NCBI RefSeq assembly: GCF_013141715.1
Contig: NZ_WHOA01000072.1
Location: forward strand, 1-64,000
DNA: 64,000 nt
From: Paenibacillus phytorum
Lineage (GTDB): Bacteria; Bacillota; Bacilli; Paenibacillales; NBRC-103111
Reading direction: 5' to 3'
In this document: positions 52,216 to 61,195 of the stretch, piece after piece
How the letters are laid out: each line of letters opens with the position of its first letter
Numbering within the stretch: position 1 is the first letter of the stretch
Translations under genes and position numbers: made by a program
The notes under the pieces: model-generated
What the model was told of the DNA's origin: nothing
Database searches by the model: none
What the model saw: the letters and a program-made list of their open reading frames with translations, nothing else

Positions 52216-52243
52216 ACCAAGGGAAATATGTCCTCATATGATG
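52216..52243 (+). promoter_or_regulatory. Possible sigma-K-type promoter of the YheC/YheD array
   Basis: An AC at 52216-52217 and CATATGATG from 52235 resemble the sigma-K pattern AC-N16/17-CATA---TA, about 60 bases before the first ATP-grasp gene. The match is short and imperfect. Confidence 0.3.
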
Positions 52244-52303
52244 GAGTAGTTTACTTTGCTTAAGCAGCAATGCCATTTTTGATGCTGGAAGGAGTGTTCG
52301 CTA

Positions 52304-53680
52304 TTGACCCGGACGAAAGTTGGAATATCCATTCAAGGCACCAGCATCTATTTGGATGATCGGACCGTTGTTCTAAGTGAAGCCATTGCAAAAAAATGGA
52401 AAGTTCCGTCCAATCAAACGATTACTATGCGATTTGGCTCTGCCAAGCAGGAAGTCAAAATTGTCACCGCCTCAACGTCGAACAGTTTACGTGTAAACCC
52501 TGCTCTCGCTTCCAAAATCGGTCTTCATCATGGGGCTCAACTCAATCTCCATTATAGGCAAAACGCAAGCACCTTGTCGATCGGACCCTTGATTGGCGTA
52601 ATGATTAGCCGGGTTTATGCTAGCTCAAATGATCGTCCATTCGGTGCTATCACCGCTTTTTGTAAAGAAATGACGGACGCGTGTGACCTTTTTGGGGCTA
52701 TTGTGTGCTTTTTTCCGCCTGATGAAATGCGTGCCAATGCCCAAACGCTATCCGCGTATTCGTATTCCAATGGTTCCTGGAGCAAAAAAACGTTTCCGAT
52801 TCCCAATGTCATCTATAATCGACTTACCTCGCGCAAATACGAAAATATGGCCAATGTTCAACAATTCATGAAAGACGCCAAAGCTCGCCATGCCACTGAC
52901 ATCTTTAATGAGAAATATTTGAACAAAACGGAAGTATTCGAGGCCTTGCGCAAAGATAACACCCTCCATGGATATTTACCCGAATCCTATCTCTTTAAAA
53001 ACTATCAGATGTTGAAATCCATGGCCGCACGTCATCCGGTCTTATTCCTTAAACCGATTACCGGAAGTTTAGGTAAAGGGATCATTCGCATTCGCAAGGA
53101 AGCAGGAGATGGCTTTACCTGTCATTTTACGAACCTCGCTGGGGTTCGCAAACAATCTTTCTCCTCGCTAACCGCTGTGTTTCAGGCCTTATCCGGCAAG
53201 CTCAAGACACAACGTTATCAATTACAACAAGGACTCGATCTCATCACTTCCGACGGTAACCCTGTTGATTTCCGAGCTCTTGTACAGAGGGGAGCCCAAG
53301 GGCAATGGGCAATAACGTCGATTGTTGGCCGAATTGCAGGAACGCAGCATTTTGTCTCTAACCTGGCTCGTGGCGGCAGTCTTACGACCGTTCCTGGAGC
53401 ACTTGCTAAGTCTTCGTTTTCGTCAGCTACACGTGTCTCTGTCTCGGGACGTTTGCGCAAGGCTTCCTTGGACATCGCCAAAGGGATTGAAACACAAATT
53501 CCCAATCATTTTGGTGAGCTAGGAATCGACCTTGCTGTAGATAAAATGGGGAAAGTTTGGTTGCTCGAAGTGAACTCCAAGCCGTCCAAGGATGATAATA
53601 CCCCTCTTAACAATGAACGAAAAATTAGACCGTCTGTTAAACAAATCGTGCAGTATGCGCGTTTTTTAGCGAAGTTCTGA
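52304..53680 (+). CDS. YheC/YheD family ATP-grasp protein, long form (1 of 5)
   Basis: The 458-residue protein has an N-terminal beta-barrel-like module of about 95 residues. The conserved SIGPLIGVMI strand follows, and then an ATP-grasp core with FLKPITGSLGKGIIRI (phosphate loop, near 250), DFRALVQRG near 325, and the metal-binding LGIDLAVDKMGKVWLLEVNSKP near 405-427. YheC and YheD are endospore coat-associated in B. subtilis, and ATP-grasp enzymes ligate carboxylates to amines or thiols. Substrate unknown. Translation starts at TTG with GGAAGGAG upstream. It heads an array of five. Confidence 0.87.
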   Translation: MTRTKVGISIQGTSIYLDDRTVVLSEAIAKKWKVPSNQTITMRFGSAKQEVKIVTASTSNSLRVNPALASKIGLHHGAQLNLHYRQNASTLSIGPLIGVMISRVYASSNDRPFGAITAFCKEMTDACDLFGAIVCFFPPDEMRANAQTLSAYSYSNGSWSKKTFPIPNVIYNRLTSRKYENMANVQQFMKDAKARHATDIFNEKYLNKTEVFEALRKDNTLHGYLPESYLFKNYQMLKSMAARHPVLFLKPITGSLGKGIIRIRKEAGDGFTCHFTNLAGVRKQSFSSLTAVFQALSGKLKTQRYQLQQGLDLITSDGNPVDFRALVQRGAQGQWAITSIVGRIAGTQHFVSNLARGGSLTTVPGALAKSSFSSATRVSVSGRLRKASLDIAKGIETQIPNHFGELGIDLAVDKMGKVWLLEVNSKPSKDDNTPLNNERKIRPSVKQIVQYARFLAKF

Positions 53681-53689
53681 GGTGAAAAC

Positions 53690-54817
53690 ATGCGGTTAAG
53701 CGCAACGCGTCCCTTGCTAGGGATCATGGTGACGGAACAGAATCGAAAGCTGCCTTTTGCAAGTTCAGACTTTTATAAGCATCTCACTTCTTATGGTGAT
53801 AGCGAGGGTCTCGACGTGTTCGTGTTCTCACCGAATCGTATCGATTGGAAGCAAGAAATGGTGAGAGGTTATACCTATCTGAGTGAAACTCAAGAGTGGG
53901 TCATGAGACTTCTCCCTCTACCTTCACTTATCTATGATCGATGCTTCTTTAGCACTAAAGACAGCTATAGACAGTACCGTTACCATGTTGGCAAGCTGCG
54001 TGCGAAACCCCATATTCGTTTTCTAGGTTATGGATTGAGCGGAAAGTGGGAAGTGGGTCAGATCCTACAGAAAGACAGCGCTTTGCACCTCTACTTACCT
54101 CAAACGAGCATGCTGACAAGTGGCACCGGGCTAAGAAAATGGCTTCGTACAAGAAGCGATGTTTTCCTCAAACCACAGGGTGGCAGCCAAGGCAGAGGTG
54201 CATTGCATATTCACAAGATAAGCACATTGGACGATAACAGCTCTTTTCATATAAAAGGGCGCGATGCCCATAATCACCCCATAGAGCGTGATTTTAAAGA
54301 CTTTGATTCGTGCTGGTTTTGGCTTCGCAACCTGATTGGTATGCGACCTTATCTGATACAAGAATACCTAACTCTCCATTCAACAGAGGGTATGGCTTAC
54401 GATGTACGCTCCCTCGTACAAAAAAACGGCCGTGGGTTATGGGAAAGTACCGGCATGGCCGTACGTATTGGCAAACCTGGAAGCATCACCTCCAATCTAC
54501 ATGGCGGAGGCACTGCTGAAGATGTGACCTCGTTCCTTACCAAGGAGTTTGGTGATTCGAAGGCACATGAGCTTATAGCCACACTCGATATGCTTTCAAG
54601 CCGAATTCCCCCTTTTCTGGAAGCTCATCACGGGCGACTGGCTGAGCTTGGTATTGATCTAGGGATTGACACCTGTGGTCGCGTGTGGATTCTTGAAGTG
54701 AACTCGAAGCCGGGCAGGACGATTTTCGCACGAATGCGTAACGAGAAAGCACGCACGAAATCCATTGCAAACCCCATACATTATGCTGGATTCTTACTCC
54801 ACAAAAAGCTGAGTTGA
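53690..54817 (+). CDS. YheC/YheD family ATP-grasp protein, short form (2 of 5)
   Basis: This 375-residue paralogue lacks the N-terminal module and begins at the RPLLGIMVTEQN strand. The ATP-grasp core has FLKPQGGSQGRGALHI near 155, YDVRSLVQKNGRG near 240, and LGIDLGIDTCGRVWILEVNSKPG near 325. It starts 9 bases after gene 1, with AGGTG before the ATG. A hairpin lies in the 100-bp gap to gene 3, so the array may be read as two parts. Confidence 0.87.
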   Translation: MRLSATRPLLGIMVTEQNRKLPFASSDFYKHLTSYGDSEGLDVFVFSPNRIDWKQEMVRGYTYLSETQEWVMRLLPLPSLIYDRCFFSTKDSYRQYRYHVGKLRAKPHIRFLGYGLSGKWEVGQILQKDSALHLYLPQTSMLTSGTGLRKWLRTRSDVFLKPQGGSQGRGALHIHKISTLDDNSSFHIKGRDAHNHPIERDFKDFDSCWFWLRNLIGMRPYLIQEYLTLHSTEGMAYDVRSLVQKNGRGLWESTGMAVRIGKPGSITSNLHGGGTAEDVTSFLTKEFGDSKAHELIATLDMLSSRIPPFLEAHHGRLAELGIDLGIDTCGRVWILEVNSKPGRTIFARMRNEKARTKSIANPIHYAGFLLHKKLS

Positions 54818-54845
54818 GCTTGGCTTTGCTGGTATGTGCCAAAGT

Positions 54846-54867
54846 AGGCAGATGGTCATATCTGCCT
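54846..54867 (+). terminator. Hairpin between YheC/YheD genes 2 and 3
   Basis: AGGCAGAT and ATCTGCCT form a perfect 8-bp stem with a 6-base loop followed by GTTTTG. The weak T run suggests partial termination or RNA processing. Confidence 0.5.
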
Positions 54868-54917
54868 GTTTTGACACTGAAAGCCCCGTAGGGCAACAAG
54901 TTTAGGAGGGTAACCTA

Positions 54918-56282
54918 ATGAGTTTGACAACGTGTATGCTCCACGCCGTACAACGAACAGATAGATCGGTCTACTTAACAAGTGAACTCGTCAAAGCTTT
55001 ACGGTTAACCGGCAATAAATCGATAACTGTAAAGGTTGGCAGTAAAAAAGCGACCCTACCGATCCGTCTGATCAAAAAAAGTGGTCAGCATATGTACATT
55101 CCGCTTTCCCTGATGGCCTCCTTACGCATTCCTCGAACAGGGAGTGTGTTAGCAGCCAATAACAATAATAAAGAACTTCGCATTGGCCCAGTCATTGGTA
55201 TCTTAACCAACGTAGTGAGCGGTACATCACCATTTGGTACAAAAACTGGATTCATTCGCCAAGTTATGAGTACAGCATCAACGAAGTCCTTCGCTTTCGC
55301 TTTTAGCCCTAGCAGCGTAAATTGGATTCAAGAAACGGTTACTGGCATTATTCCGAAAGAAGGCGGAGGTTGGGTACGCAAAACATTCCCATTGCCTGAT
55401 GTTGTCTATAATCGGCTTTCTAGCCGTATAGCAGAGAAATCTGCAGGTATGGAAGGCTTTAAGGAACGATTTGTACGAAGAGGGATTCCCCTCTTTAACT
55501 GGAGCTTCTTTGATAAATGGGACGTTTACAAAATGTTAGATGGCGATGATGCTTTCCGCTTCGTCCCAGAATCCCGGATCAATCCGTCTGCTGATCAAAT
55601 TAAAGAAATGCTTGATAAACATAAATTCATTTACTTGAAGCCCACGGCAGGGAGCCTAGGTATCGGTATTTTCCGCGTAACGTATAATCCTAAGCGAGGT
55701 TACTTTGTTCGGTACCGCAAAGGCGGTAAAAATGTTCTCATCCGTTACGGAAAATTCGATGGTTTAATGCAAATGCTTGGAACTGGACGTGGCCGCCTCA
55801 CGAATTATGTCGCACAGCAAGGGATCCGTCTCATTGAAATCGATAGCTGTCCGATAGATTTCCGCTTCCATTTGACGAAGAATGGCAATAACAATTGGGT
55901 TGTAGCTGCGATCGGGGCGAAAAAATCTGGTAAAGGCAGTGTTACCACCCATATACGCAACGGCGGTCAATTGATGACGCCAGAACAGGTACTGCGTCAA
56001 ATCTACGGCAATCGCGCGGAGCAAGTGCTTACCAATGCCAAAGAAACGGCTATTAAGCTCGCCGAGGGCATCGAGAATAACTATAACCATTTACTTGGTG
56101 AGCTCGGATTCGATATCGGTATTGATCAAAGTGAGAAAATCTGGATGTTTGAGGCAAATGCTAAACCGGGGAGATCCATTTTCAAGCATCCCTCTTTGAA
56201 AGAAGGCGACGTCGCTACTTTACAAAATATTTATGAGCACTGCCTCTTTTTGAGTCGCTTCCGCTCTAGGAGGGAAAACTAA
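54918..56282 (+). CDS. YheC/YheD family ATP-grasp protein, long form (3 of 5)
   Basis: The 454-residue protein repeats the long layout: an N-terminal module of about 90 residues, the RIGPVIGILTNVV strand near 90, the phosphate loop YLKPTAGSLGIGIFRV near 240, DFRFHLTKNGNNNW near 315, and LGFDIGIDQSEKIWMFEANAKPG near 400. TAGGAGGG precedes the ATG. Its stop overlaps the start of gene 4 by one base, so the two are coupled. Pairing of a long with a short form repeats that of genes 1 and 2. Confidence 0.87.
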   Translation: MSLTTCMLHAVQRTDRSVYLTSELVKALRLTGNKSITVKVGSKKATLPIRLIKKSGQHMYIPLSLMASLRIPRTGSVLAANNNNKELRIGPVIGILTNVVSGTSPFGTKTGFIRQVMSTASTKSFAFAFSPSSVNWIQETVTGIIPKEGGGWVRKTFPLPDVVYNRLSSRIAEKSAGMEGFKERFVRRGIPLFNWSFFDKWDVYKMLDGDDAFRFVPESRINPSADQIKEMLDKHKFIYLKPTAGSLGIGIFRVTYNPKRGYFVRYRKGGKNVLIRYGKFDGLMQMLGTGRGRLTNYVAQQGIRLIEIDSCPIDFRFHLTKNGNNNWVVAAIGAKKSGKGSVTTHIRNGGQLMTPEQVLRQIYGNRAEQVLTNAKETAIKLAEGIENNYNHLLGELGFDIGIDQSEKIWMFEANAKPGRSIFKHPSLKEGDVATLQNIYEHCLFLSRFRSRREN

Positions 56283-57409
56283 TGGGCTTCTTCCTTCATG
56301 AGATAGGACAAAAGCCTACTCTTGCCATTCTCACCGTTAAGGATAGTAAGCGTATATTTCGCGGCAATCTGGACAATTTCCGGGATTTAATTCAAACTGG
56401 TGAACAATTTGGTGTTGATGTTTACATCGTGACCACGAAGGACTTCACCTTATCCAGCCCCGAAATATATGGTTATCGCTTTAATGACGAAACTAAAAAA
56501 TGGAGCAGGGAACTCGTTCCCGCTCCACAAGTCGTATACAATCGTATTCCCTATCGCAAGATGGAAATGAAGCCTGAGGTCCAGCAAACCATTCAATCAT
56601 GCAATCGCAGCTCCAGCATTCAGTTATTCAATCCTTCCTTCTTCAACAAATGGACCTTGTTCGGATGGTTAAATAGTGCCAAAGAAAGCAAACCTTATAT
56701 ACCTGATACGCAGCAATTGAACTCGGCAAATGATCTAACTCAGCTATTGCGTAAACATGCCGTACTCTACTTAAAACCAGTAAAAGGCAAAGCAGGGAGA
56801 GGCATTATGCGCATTGATCGATTAACGACTGCAAATGGCCGTCGTAATTATCGGCTGAGCCGCCAAGAAAATAAGAAGATGGCTTATAGCTACCACAATT
56901 CCACTGATGAGCTATGGAATGAATGGAATAAACACCGTGGTACCCATGACTACATCGTGCAGCAAGGTATCGCTTTAACGAGATACAAAGAGCGTGCTTA
57001 CGATTTACGCGCTTTGGTCCAGAAGACGTCCAAAGGTGTCTGGAGTGTGTCCGGTATTGGAGCTCGTGTAGCGGGTAGAGCCAGCATCACGACACATGTA
57101 CCTCGCGGCGGATCAATTGACGAGCCACGCAAACTGCTTACGTCTGCGTTTGGTGCCACGGAAGCCAAAAATATTTTGACGCGAGTTCGCAAAGCCGCTG
57201 TTACACTCGCTGCGCAAATTGAGAAGTCATCTGGCAATCAACTTGGTGAAATGTCTATGGATATTGGTGTTGATACCGCAGGACACATCTGGTTCTTCGA
57301 AGCTAATTCTAAACCAATGAAATTCGATGAACCTAAAATTCGTCAAAAATCACTTGAACGCATTATCCGTTACAGCCTTTACTTGATTAATCATGGGAGA
57401 AGAAGGTGA
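56282..57409 (+). CDS. YheC/YheD family ATP-grasp protein, short form (4 of 5)
   Basis: This 375-residue short-form paralogue starts with a KPTLAILTVKDS strand. Its core has YLKPVKGKAGRGIMRI near 162, YDLRALVQKTSKG near 240, and GEMSMDIGVDTAGHIWFFEANSKP near 320-343. In the metal-binding region SMDIG replaces the LGIDLG of its neighbours, a small change that keeps the acidic residue. It is coupled to gene 3 by a one-base overlap and followed 6 bases later by gene 5. Confidence 0.86.
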   Translation: MGFFLHEIGQKPTLAILTVKDSKRIFRGNLDNFRDLIQTGEQFGVDVYIVTTKDFTLSSPEIYGYRFNDETKKWSRELVPAPQVVYNRIPYRKMEMKPEVQQTIQSCNRSSSIQLFNPSFFNKWTLFGWLNSAKESKPYIPDTQQLNSANDLTQLLRKHAVLYLKPVKGKAGRGIMRIDRLTTANGRRNYRLSRQENKKMAYSYHNSTDELWNEWNKHRGTHDYIVQQGIALTRYKERAYDLRALVQKTSKGVWSVSGIGARVAGRASITTHVPRGGSIDEPRKLLTSAFGATEAKNILTRVRKAAVTLAAQIEKSSGNQLGEMSMDIGVDTAGHIWFFEANSKPMKFDEPKIRQKSLERIIRYSLYLINHGRRR

Positions 57410-57415
57410 TTATGC

Positions 57416-58552
57416 TTGTCTTCGAAACGACTGGGCGTACTCGCTATCTATTTAAGCAAATCTCGGCTCGAAGAGCTTTCTTACTTTCAGCGGCTAAGTA
57501 GGGAGGGCAAGAAACTTGGTGTGCAGGTTGAGGTATTTACCCCAGATGACGTCGAAGGTGACAACGCCGTTCGTACGCTGACATATGATTCCGATCTGGG
57601 GAAATGGATTCGCAAGCGTACTTCTTTTCCCCCTATTATTTATGATCGCTGCCGGTATAAAGCGGCGGCAAATTATCAGATGCTCAAAGCATTTCGTAAT
57701 CGGCATGCTGCCAAGCTTACCTATTTAAGTAAACCTTTAGCTAACAAATGGTCGATGCATCAAACCCTTACGGAGAATGAGAGCATTCGCCCCTATTTAC
57801 CTTCTACTGTCCGATATAGCTCCGTGCAGGAGCTGTTGAAGTTTCTAAAGAAGCATAAGCTAATCTATGTAAAACCGAAGAATGGCACGGGTGGAAGAGG
57901 CATATTACGAATTGAACAGCTCGGTTCTGATCTTTACTTATTACAAGGAAGGAATCAGCAGCGAACCATCATCGCTCCATTCCGCGCGACAGAAAAACAG
58001 CTTTCGATCAAACTGCACACCCTGAAATTGAGCCCCGATTATGTGGTTCAGCAAGGAATACAGCTAACGCTGAGAGATGGCCGTGTGCATGATTATCGTT
58101 TGCTAATTCAGAAAAATGGCCGTGGCGAGTGGGAAGTGACCGGTTGTGCGGGCCGTATTGGTCCTCATCGCAGCATCACTTCGAATCTTCACGGCGGTGG
58201 AAGTGCAGTAACCCAGGATAAATTGTTAGCCTACCGTTTTTCTTCCGAAGAAAAAATGGAAACAATTAAGAAAGAAATGAACAGCTTCGCGTATAAGCTC
58301 GCTGACTATTTGGAAAGTAAATTCGGTAAGTTGTGCGAGTTAGGCATGGATATTGCCGTAGATCCCAACGGAAATGTTTGGCTGCTCGAAGTAAATCCTA
58401 AGCCATCACGAGAAGTATTTCGCAAAATTGGTCAACATTCAATCTATCAGAAGGCGGTTACAAGGCCACTTGAATATGCTGTCTGGATGATGAAACAAAA
58501 GAAAATAAAAATAGAAGAACAAACATCGGAAGAAAAAAAATCCGAATCATAA
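57416..58552 (+). CDS. YheC/YheD family ATP-grasp protein, short form (5 of 5)
   Basis: The 378-residue protein has the short layout: KRLGVLAIYLSKS at the start, YVKPKNGTGGRGILRI near 155, YRLLIQKNGRGEW near 230, and LGMDIAVDPNGNVWLLEVNPKPS near 315. A Lys/Glu-rich tail (KKIKIEEQTSEEKKSES) is unique in the array. It starts at TTG 6 bases after gene 4. Divergence in the loops suggests that each paralogue has its own substrate or partner. Confidence 0.86.
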   Translation: MSSKRLGVLAIYLSKSRLEELSYFQRLSREGKKLGVQVEVFTPDDVEGDNAVRTLTYDSDLGKWIRKRTSFPPIIYDRCRYKAAANYQMLKAFRNRHAAKLTYLSKPLANKWSMHQTLTENESIRPYLPSTVRYSSVQELLKFLKKHKLIYVKPKNGTGGRGILRIEQLGSDLYLLQGRNQQRTIIAPFRATEKQLSIKLHTLKLSPDYVVQQGIQLTLRDGRVHDYRLLIQKNGRGEWEVTGCAGRIGPHRSITSNLHGGGSAVTQDKLLAYRFSSEEKMETIKKEMNSFAYKLADYLESKFGKLCELGMDIAVDPNGNVWLLEVNPKPSREVFRKIGQHSIYQKAVTRPLEYAVWMMKQKKIKIEEQTSEEKKSES

Positions 58553-58598
58553 CGCAATTAATCGGAAGCGTCAGCTAAAAGACTAGCCAGCTTCCGGC

Positions 58599-58973
58599 CT
58601 ACATATGCTGAAGATGTCCCAAAGTTTGAACAAAAATTTGCTCAATATGGTCATCGTCTAGAGAATAAAAGACCGTTTTCCCCACTTTACGTCTTTTGAC
58701 AATGTGCAAATCCCGCAAGTAGCGGAGCTGATGTGAAACAGCCGACTGCCCCATCGCAAGAAGCGTTGCAAGATCATGCACGCATAGCTCCCTTTGCTGC
58801 AGGTAATAGATCATTTTAACCCTTGTCGGATCGCCTAAGGCTTTGAATACCTCCGCAATCCCTACCGCTTGCTCCTCCGTTATTTGAGGTTCCTGCATAA
58901 GCTGTACCGAGTCAGCACTTGTACAAGCACAAGTGTCCTCACCTTCACTTGCTTCTATCCATATTTTTTCCAT
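58599..58973 (-). CDS. ArsR/SmtB family zinc-sensing repressor
   Basis: This 124-residue winged-helix repressor has the ArsR fold with RELCVHDLATLLAMGQSAVSHQLRYL near residues 62-87. The C-terminal DDHIEQIFVQTLGHLQH fits the alpha-5 zinc-site pattern of SmtB and CzrA (Asp-x-His, ten residues, His-x-x-His). An N-terminal Cys-Ala-Cys near 15 and the Cys in ELCVHD could form a second alpha-3N site as in CadC or ZiaR. It lies 29 bases after the CDF exporter gene and should repress that operon. The ATG at 58973 has GGAGG 7 bases upstream. Confidence 0.9.
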   Translation of the reverse strand: MEKIWIEASEGEDTCACTSADSVQLMQEPQITEEQAVGIAEVFKALGDPTRVKMIYYLQQRELCVHDLATLLAMGQSAVSHQLRYLRDLHIVKRRKVGKTVFYSLDDDHIEQIFVQTLGHLQHM

Positions 58974-59002
58974 GATCATCCCTCCTTAGCGCTTTGCTTT
59001 AG

Positions 59003-60013
59003 CTATACTTTTAGTTCTGGATGGGCGTTAGTTGAGTTTTCAATTTGAATAGTAGCATGAGTGATTTGAAATCGTTCCTCTATTTGATGAATAGCTTTCT
59101 GGAGAACTACTTGACTATCATAATCATCGGCAATGAGTAAATGGCAGCTTAGAGAATCAAGGCCTGAAGTAATCGTCCAAATATGTAAATCATGTACATT
59201 GATAACACCATCAATGCTCTCCAACACGTGTTTGACATCCCCATAAGAAACAGCTGCGGGAGTTCCCTCCATCAAGATATGAATCGTCGATTTCAGGACG
59301 GCCCAAGCCCCCTTAAGAATAAGTAGAGACACAATGATACTAATGATTGGATCAGCCGCATACCAACCGAAGATCAGCATAACCCCACCGGCTAAAATAG
59401 CTCCCACAGAGCCCAAAGCATCACCTAGAATATGCAGATAAGCGCTGCGCAGATTGAGATTGCCATGCACATCACCTTTACGCATAAGTGCCCAGGCACT
59501 AAGTAAATTGGCCATTAAACCGACGCATGCAATGAGCATCATTGAACCACTGGCAACAGTAGGAGGATCCATAAATCGCCCAATTGCTTCCCAGATAATG
59601 AGCCCTGCTATTAGAAAAAGTGTGACAGCATTGAATAGAGCCACTAAGATTTCAATTCTATGAAAGCCATAGGATTTATGAGCTGATGATGGCTTGGCTG
59701 CGAACCAAAGAGCGGTGAGACTTAATACAAGAGAGCCTGCATCACTTAACATATGGCCTGAATCCGAGAGCAGCGCCAAACTATTGGTCCATAAACCACC
59801 TACAAACTCTAAAATCATGATGCTCGCTGTTATACATAGCGCAATGAGGAGTCCCTGTTTATTTCCGCTGTGGCCATGGTGGTGATGTTCATGATGATGT
59901 CCATGATGATGTCCATGGTGAGCGTGATCGTGCCCTTGGTGGCCCTCATTACCGCTGCAATTAGAATGATCTTTGTGTTGATGTGATTGTACTTCAGATT
60001 CATGATGCTGCAT
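59003..60013 (-). CDS. Cation diffusion facilitator, zinc exporter (CzcD/ZitB type)
   Basis: The 336-residue transporter has a His-rich N-terminal tail (about residues 3-50, including HHGHHHGHHHEHHHHGH). Six membrane helices follow, with the zinc-site motifs SDSGHMLSDAGS near 80 and HILGDALGS near 185, and then a cytoplasmic ferredoxin-like domain (about 240-325). It exports zinc or a similar metal by proton exchange. The His-rich tail probably buffers or senses metal. A strong promoter with an ArsR-type operator lies upstream, and the zinc repressor follows in the same operon. Confidence 0.93.
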   Translation of the reverse strand: MQHHESEVQSHQHKDHSNCSGNEGHQGHDHAHHGHHHGHHHEHHHHGHSGNKQGLLIALCITASIMILEFVGGLWTNSLALLSDSGHMLSDAGSLVLSLTALWFAAKPSSAHKSYGFHRIEILVALFNAVTLFLIAGLIIWEAIGRFMDPPTVASGSMMLIACVGLMANLLSAWALMRKGDVHGNLNLRSAYLHILGDALGSVGAILAGGVMLIFGWYAADPIISIIVSLLILKGAWAVLKSTIHILMEGTPAAVSYGDVKHVLESIDGVINVHDLHIWTITSGLDSLSCHLLIADDYDSQVVLQKAIHQIEERFQITHATIQIENSTNAHPELKV

Positions 60014-60080
60014 AGAATTCCCTCCCTGTCTCTCAATCCTTTAGAATGCAATGCTGCCATTTGATTTATACGTGACATCG

Positions 60081-60106
60081 AATATATGAGCATTTACTCA
60101 TATATT
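60081..60106. promoter_or_regulatory. ArsR/SmtB-type operator
   Basis: AATATATGAG and CTCATATATT are perfect 10-bp arms around a 6-base centre, lying directly after the -10 of the exporter promoter. The TGAG-N6-CTCA core and spacing fit the 12-2-12 operators of zinc-sensing ArsR proteins. Confidence 0.8.
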
Positions 60107-60107
60107 C

Positions 60108-60137
60108 ATAATAGTAAGTTAAACAGGCTGATGTCAA
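60108..60137 (-). promoter_or_regulatory. Sigma-A promoter of the zinc exporter operon
   Basis: On the minus strand a perfect TTGACA (60132-60137) and TATTAT (60108-60113) are 18 bases apart. The operator overlaps the expected transcription start. Confidence 0.8.
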
Positions 60138-60149
60138 TACTATTTCTGC

Positions 60150-60200
60150 AAAAAAAAGATCGATTCATCTGCTCAACATCACATGAGCCTGAATCGATCT
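60150..60200 (-). terminator. Terminator after the GerPA/GerPF-like gene
   Basis: AGATCGATTCA (60157-60167) pairs with TGAATCGATCT (60190-60200), followed on the minus strand by a T run. Confidence 0.8.
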
Positions 60201-60224
60201 AACGAATGATTGTCTAACTGCTGG

Positions 60225-60449
60225 CTATGTCCCTGTTGCGACTTTGTTCGCGCCTGCATCTACTACATCCGGGTCAAACGTGATCGTTGCACTAAATAGC
60301 GAAGTGGATACCCCGAAATCTCCCGTTATTCCGCCGCCTGCACCTGTATAGGTTTTGGATGCGGATGTCGGAGCAATGACAGCAGTGTCGCCATTCACCA
60401 GATTTCCTTCATTCCTAATAACATTGAATATCCCTATAAAAGAAGGCAT
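60225..60449 (-). CDS. GerPA/GerPF-like spore germination protein
   Basis: This 74-residue protein matches the GerPA/GerPF pattern: MPSFIGIFNVIRNEG start, then GDTAVIAPTSASKTYTGAGG near 20-39, then TGDFGVSTSLFSATITFDPDVVD. GerP proteins help germinants pass the spore coat. It stands alone, unlike the usual gerPABCDEF operon. An upstream -10-like CATACACT supports sporulation-time expression. The ribosome site (AAAGGGTG) is about 12 bases from the ATG. Confidence 0.85.
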   Translation of the reverse strand: MPSFIGIFNVIRNEGNLVNGDTAVIAPTSASKTYTGAGGGITGDFGVSTSLFSATITFDPDVVDAGANKVATGT

Positions 60450-60484
60450 TTCTGATCAGCACCCTTTATCTATCAAAGTTCTAC

Positions 60485-60492
60485 AGTGTATG
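60485..60492 (-). promoter_or_regulatory. Sporulation-type -10 element (CATACACT)
   Basis: CATACACT on the minus strand, 36 bases before the GerPA/GerPF-like ATG, fits the -10 of mother-cell sigma factors E or K. No firm -35 could be chosen. Confidence 0.4.
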
Positions 60493-60523
60493 CCCAACTC
60501 CCCATATTTGCGACAGCCTACGC

Positions 60524-61195
60524 TTAATTACAATATTCAAGCAGTTCAGCGAAGCTGCAGATTCGAATATGCGCACCCTTTAGCTCTCCCGACTCACGAA
60601 AGCCAGCATAATCGCAAGCGACTACGGTTAGGTTATTCTGGAGTCCTGCCTCTACGTCGGATGAGCGATCGCCAACCATCCAGGCTGATTGGATTTGATG
60701 TGTTTCCAGCAGTATTTTTACTAAATCCACCTTGGATCTCGTTCGATATTGCCCTGCACTGTACAATCCTTCGAATAAATGCGCTACACCTTTAGCTTCA
60801 ATAACATGCCGAACATAATCTTCGAGTCCATTGCTTGCGACAAATAAACGAATTCCTTTATTATGTAAAGCTTGTAAGGTTTCAGCTACTCCTGTATAAA
60901 GATCGCCATGCCCCTGCTGCAGTCCCTCCACTTGATACTTGATCAGCAGTTTATCTGCTTCCTGACGAGTTGCCATCTGCTCATTCGGCATAACCCGCTC
61001 CCAGATATGCTCAAGAAGCATACCTAGCGCCCCTAAGATTCGTTCTTCCGGTGGAGTTTCCCCAGTAAAAAGGCCTTTAGCTCGAAGCTCATCAAACGTC
61101 TTATGATAAGCAGGCAGAAGTAAAGTCTCCGTCTGAAATAATGTTCCGTCCAAGTCAAAAAGCATCGCTTCGGGTAGATTTCTCTGATTACTCAT
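60524..61195 (-). CDS. HAD-family phosphatase
   Basis: The 223-residue protein has HAD motif I MLFDLDGTLF near residue 11, motif II LFVASNGLEDYV near 115, and motif III/IV with SAWMVGDRSSDVEAGLQNN near 168. A helical cap (about 20-85) is of the PGP/beta-phosphoglucomutase type. It should remove phosphate from a small metabolite such as a sugar phosphate. It diverges from nagBA. The ATG at 61195 has AAGGAG 7 bases upstream. Confidence 0.9.
   Translation of the reverse strand: MSNQRNLPEAMLFDLDGTLFQTETLLLPAYHKTFDELRAKGLFTGETPPEERILGALGMLLEHIWERVMPNEQMATRQEADKLLIKYQVEGLQQGHGDLYTGVAETLQALHNKGIRLFVASNGLEDYVRHVIEAKGVAHLFEGLYSAGQYRTRSKVDLVKILLETHQIQSAWMVGDRSSDVEAGLQNNLTVVACDYAGFRESGELKGAHIRICSFAELLEYCN

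Noticed and set aside
60355-60795. 146-codon plus-strand open frame
   Set aside because: It is antisense to both the GerPA/GerPF-like gene and the HAD phosphatase, both of which have family motifs.
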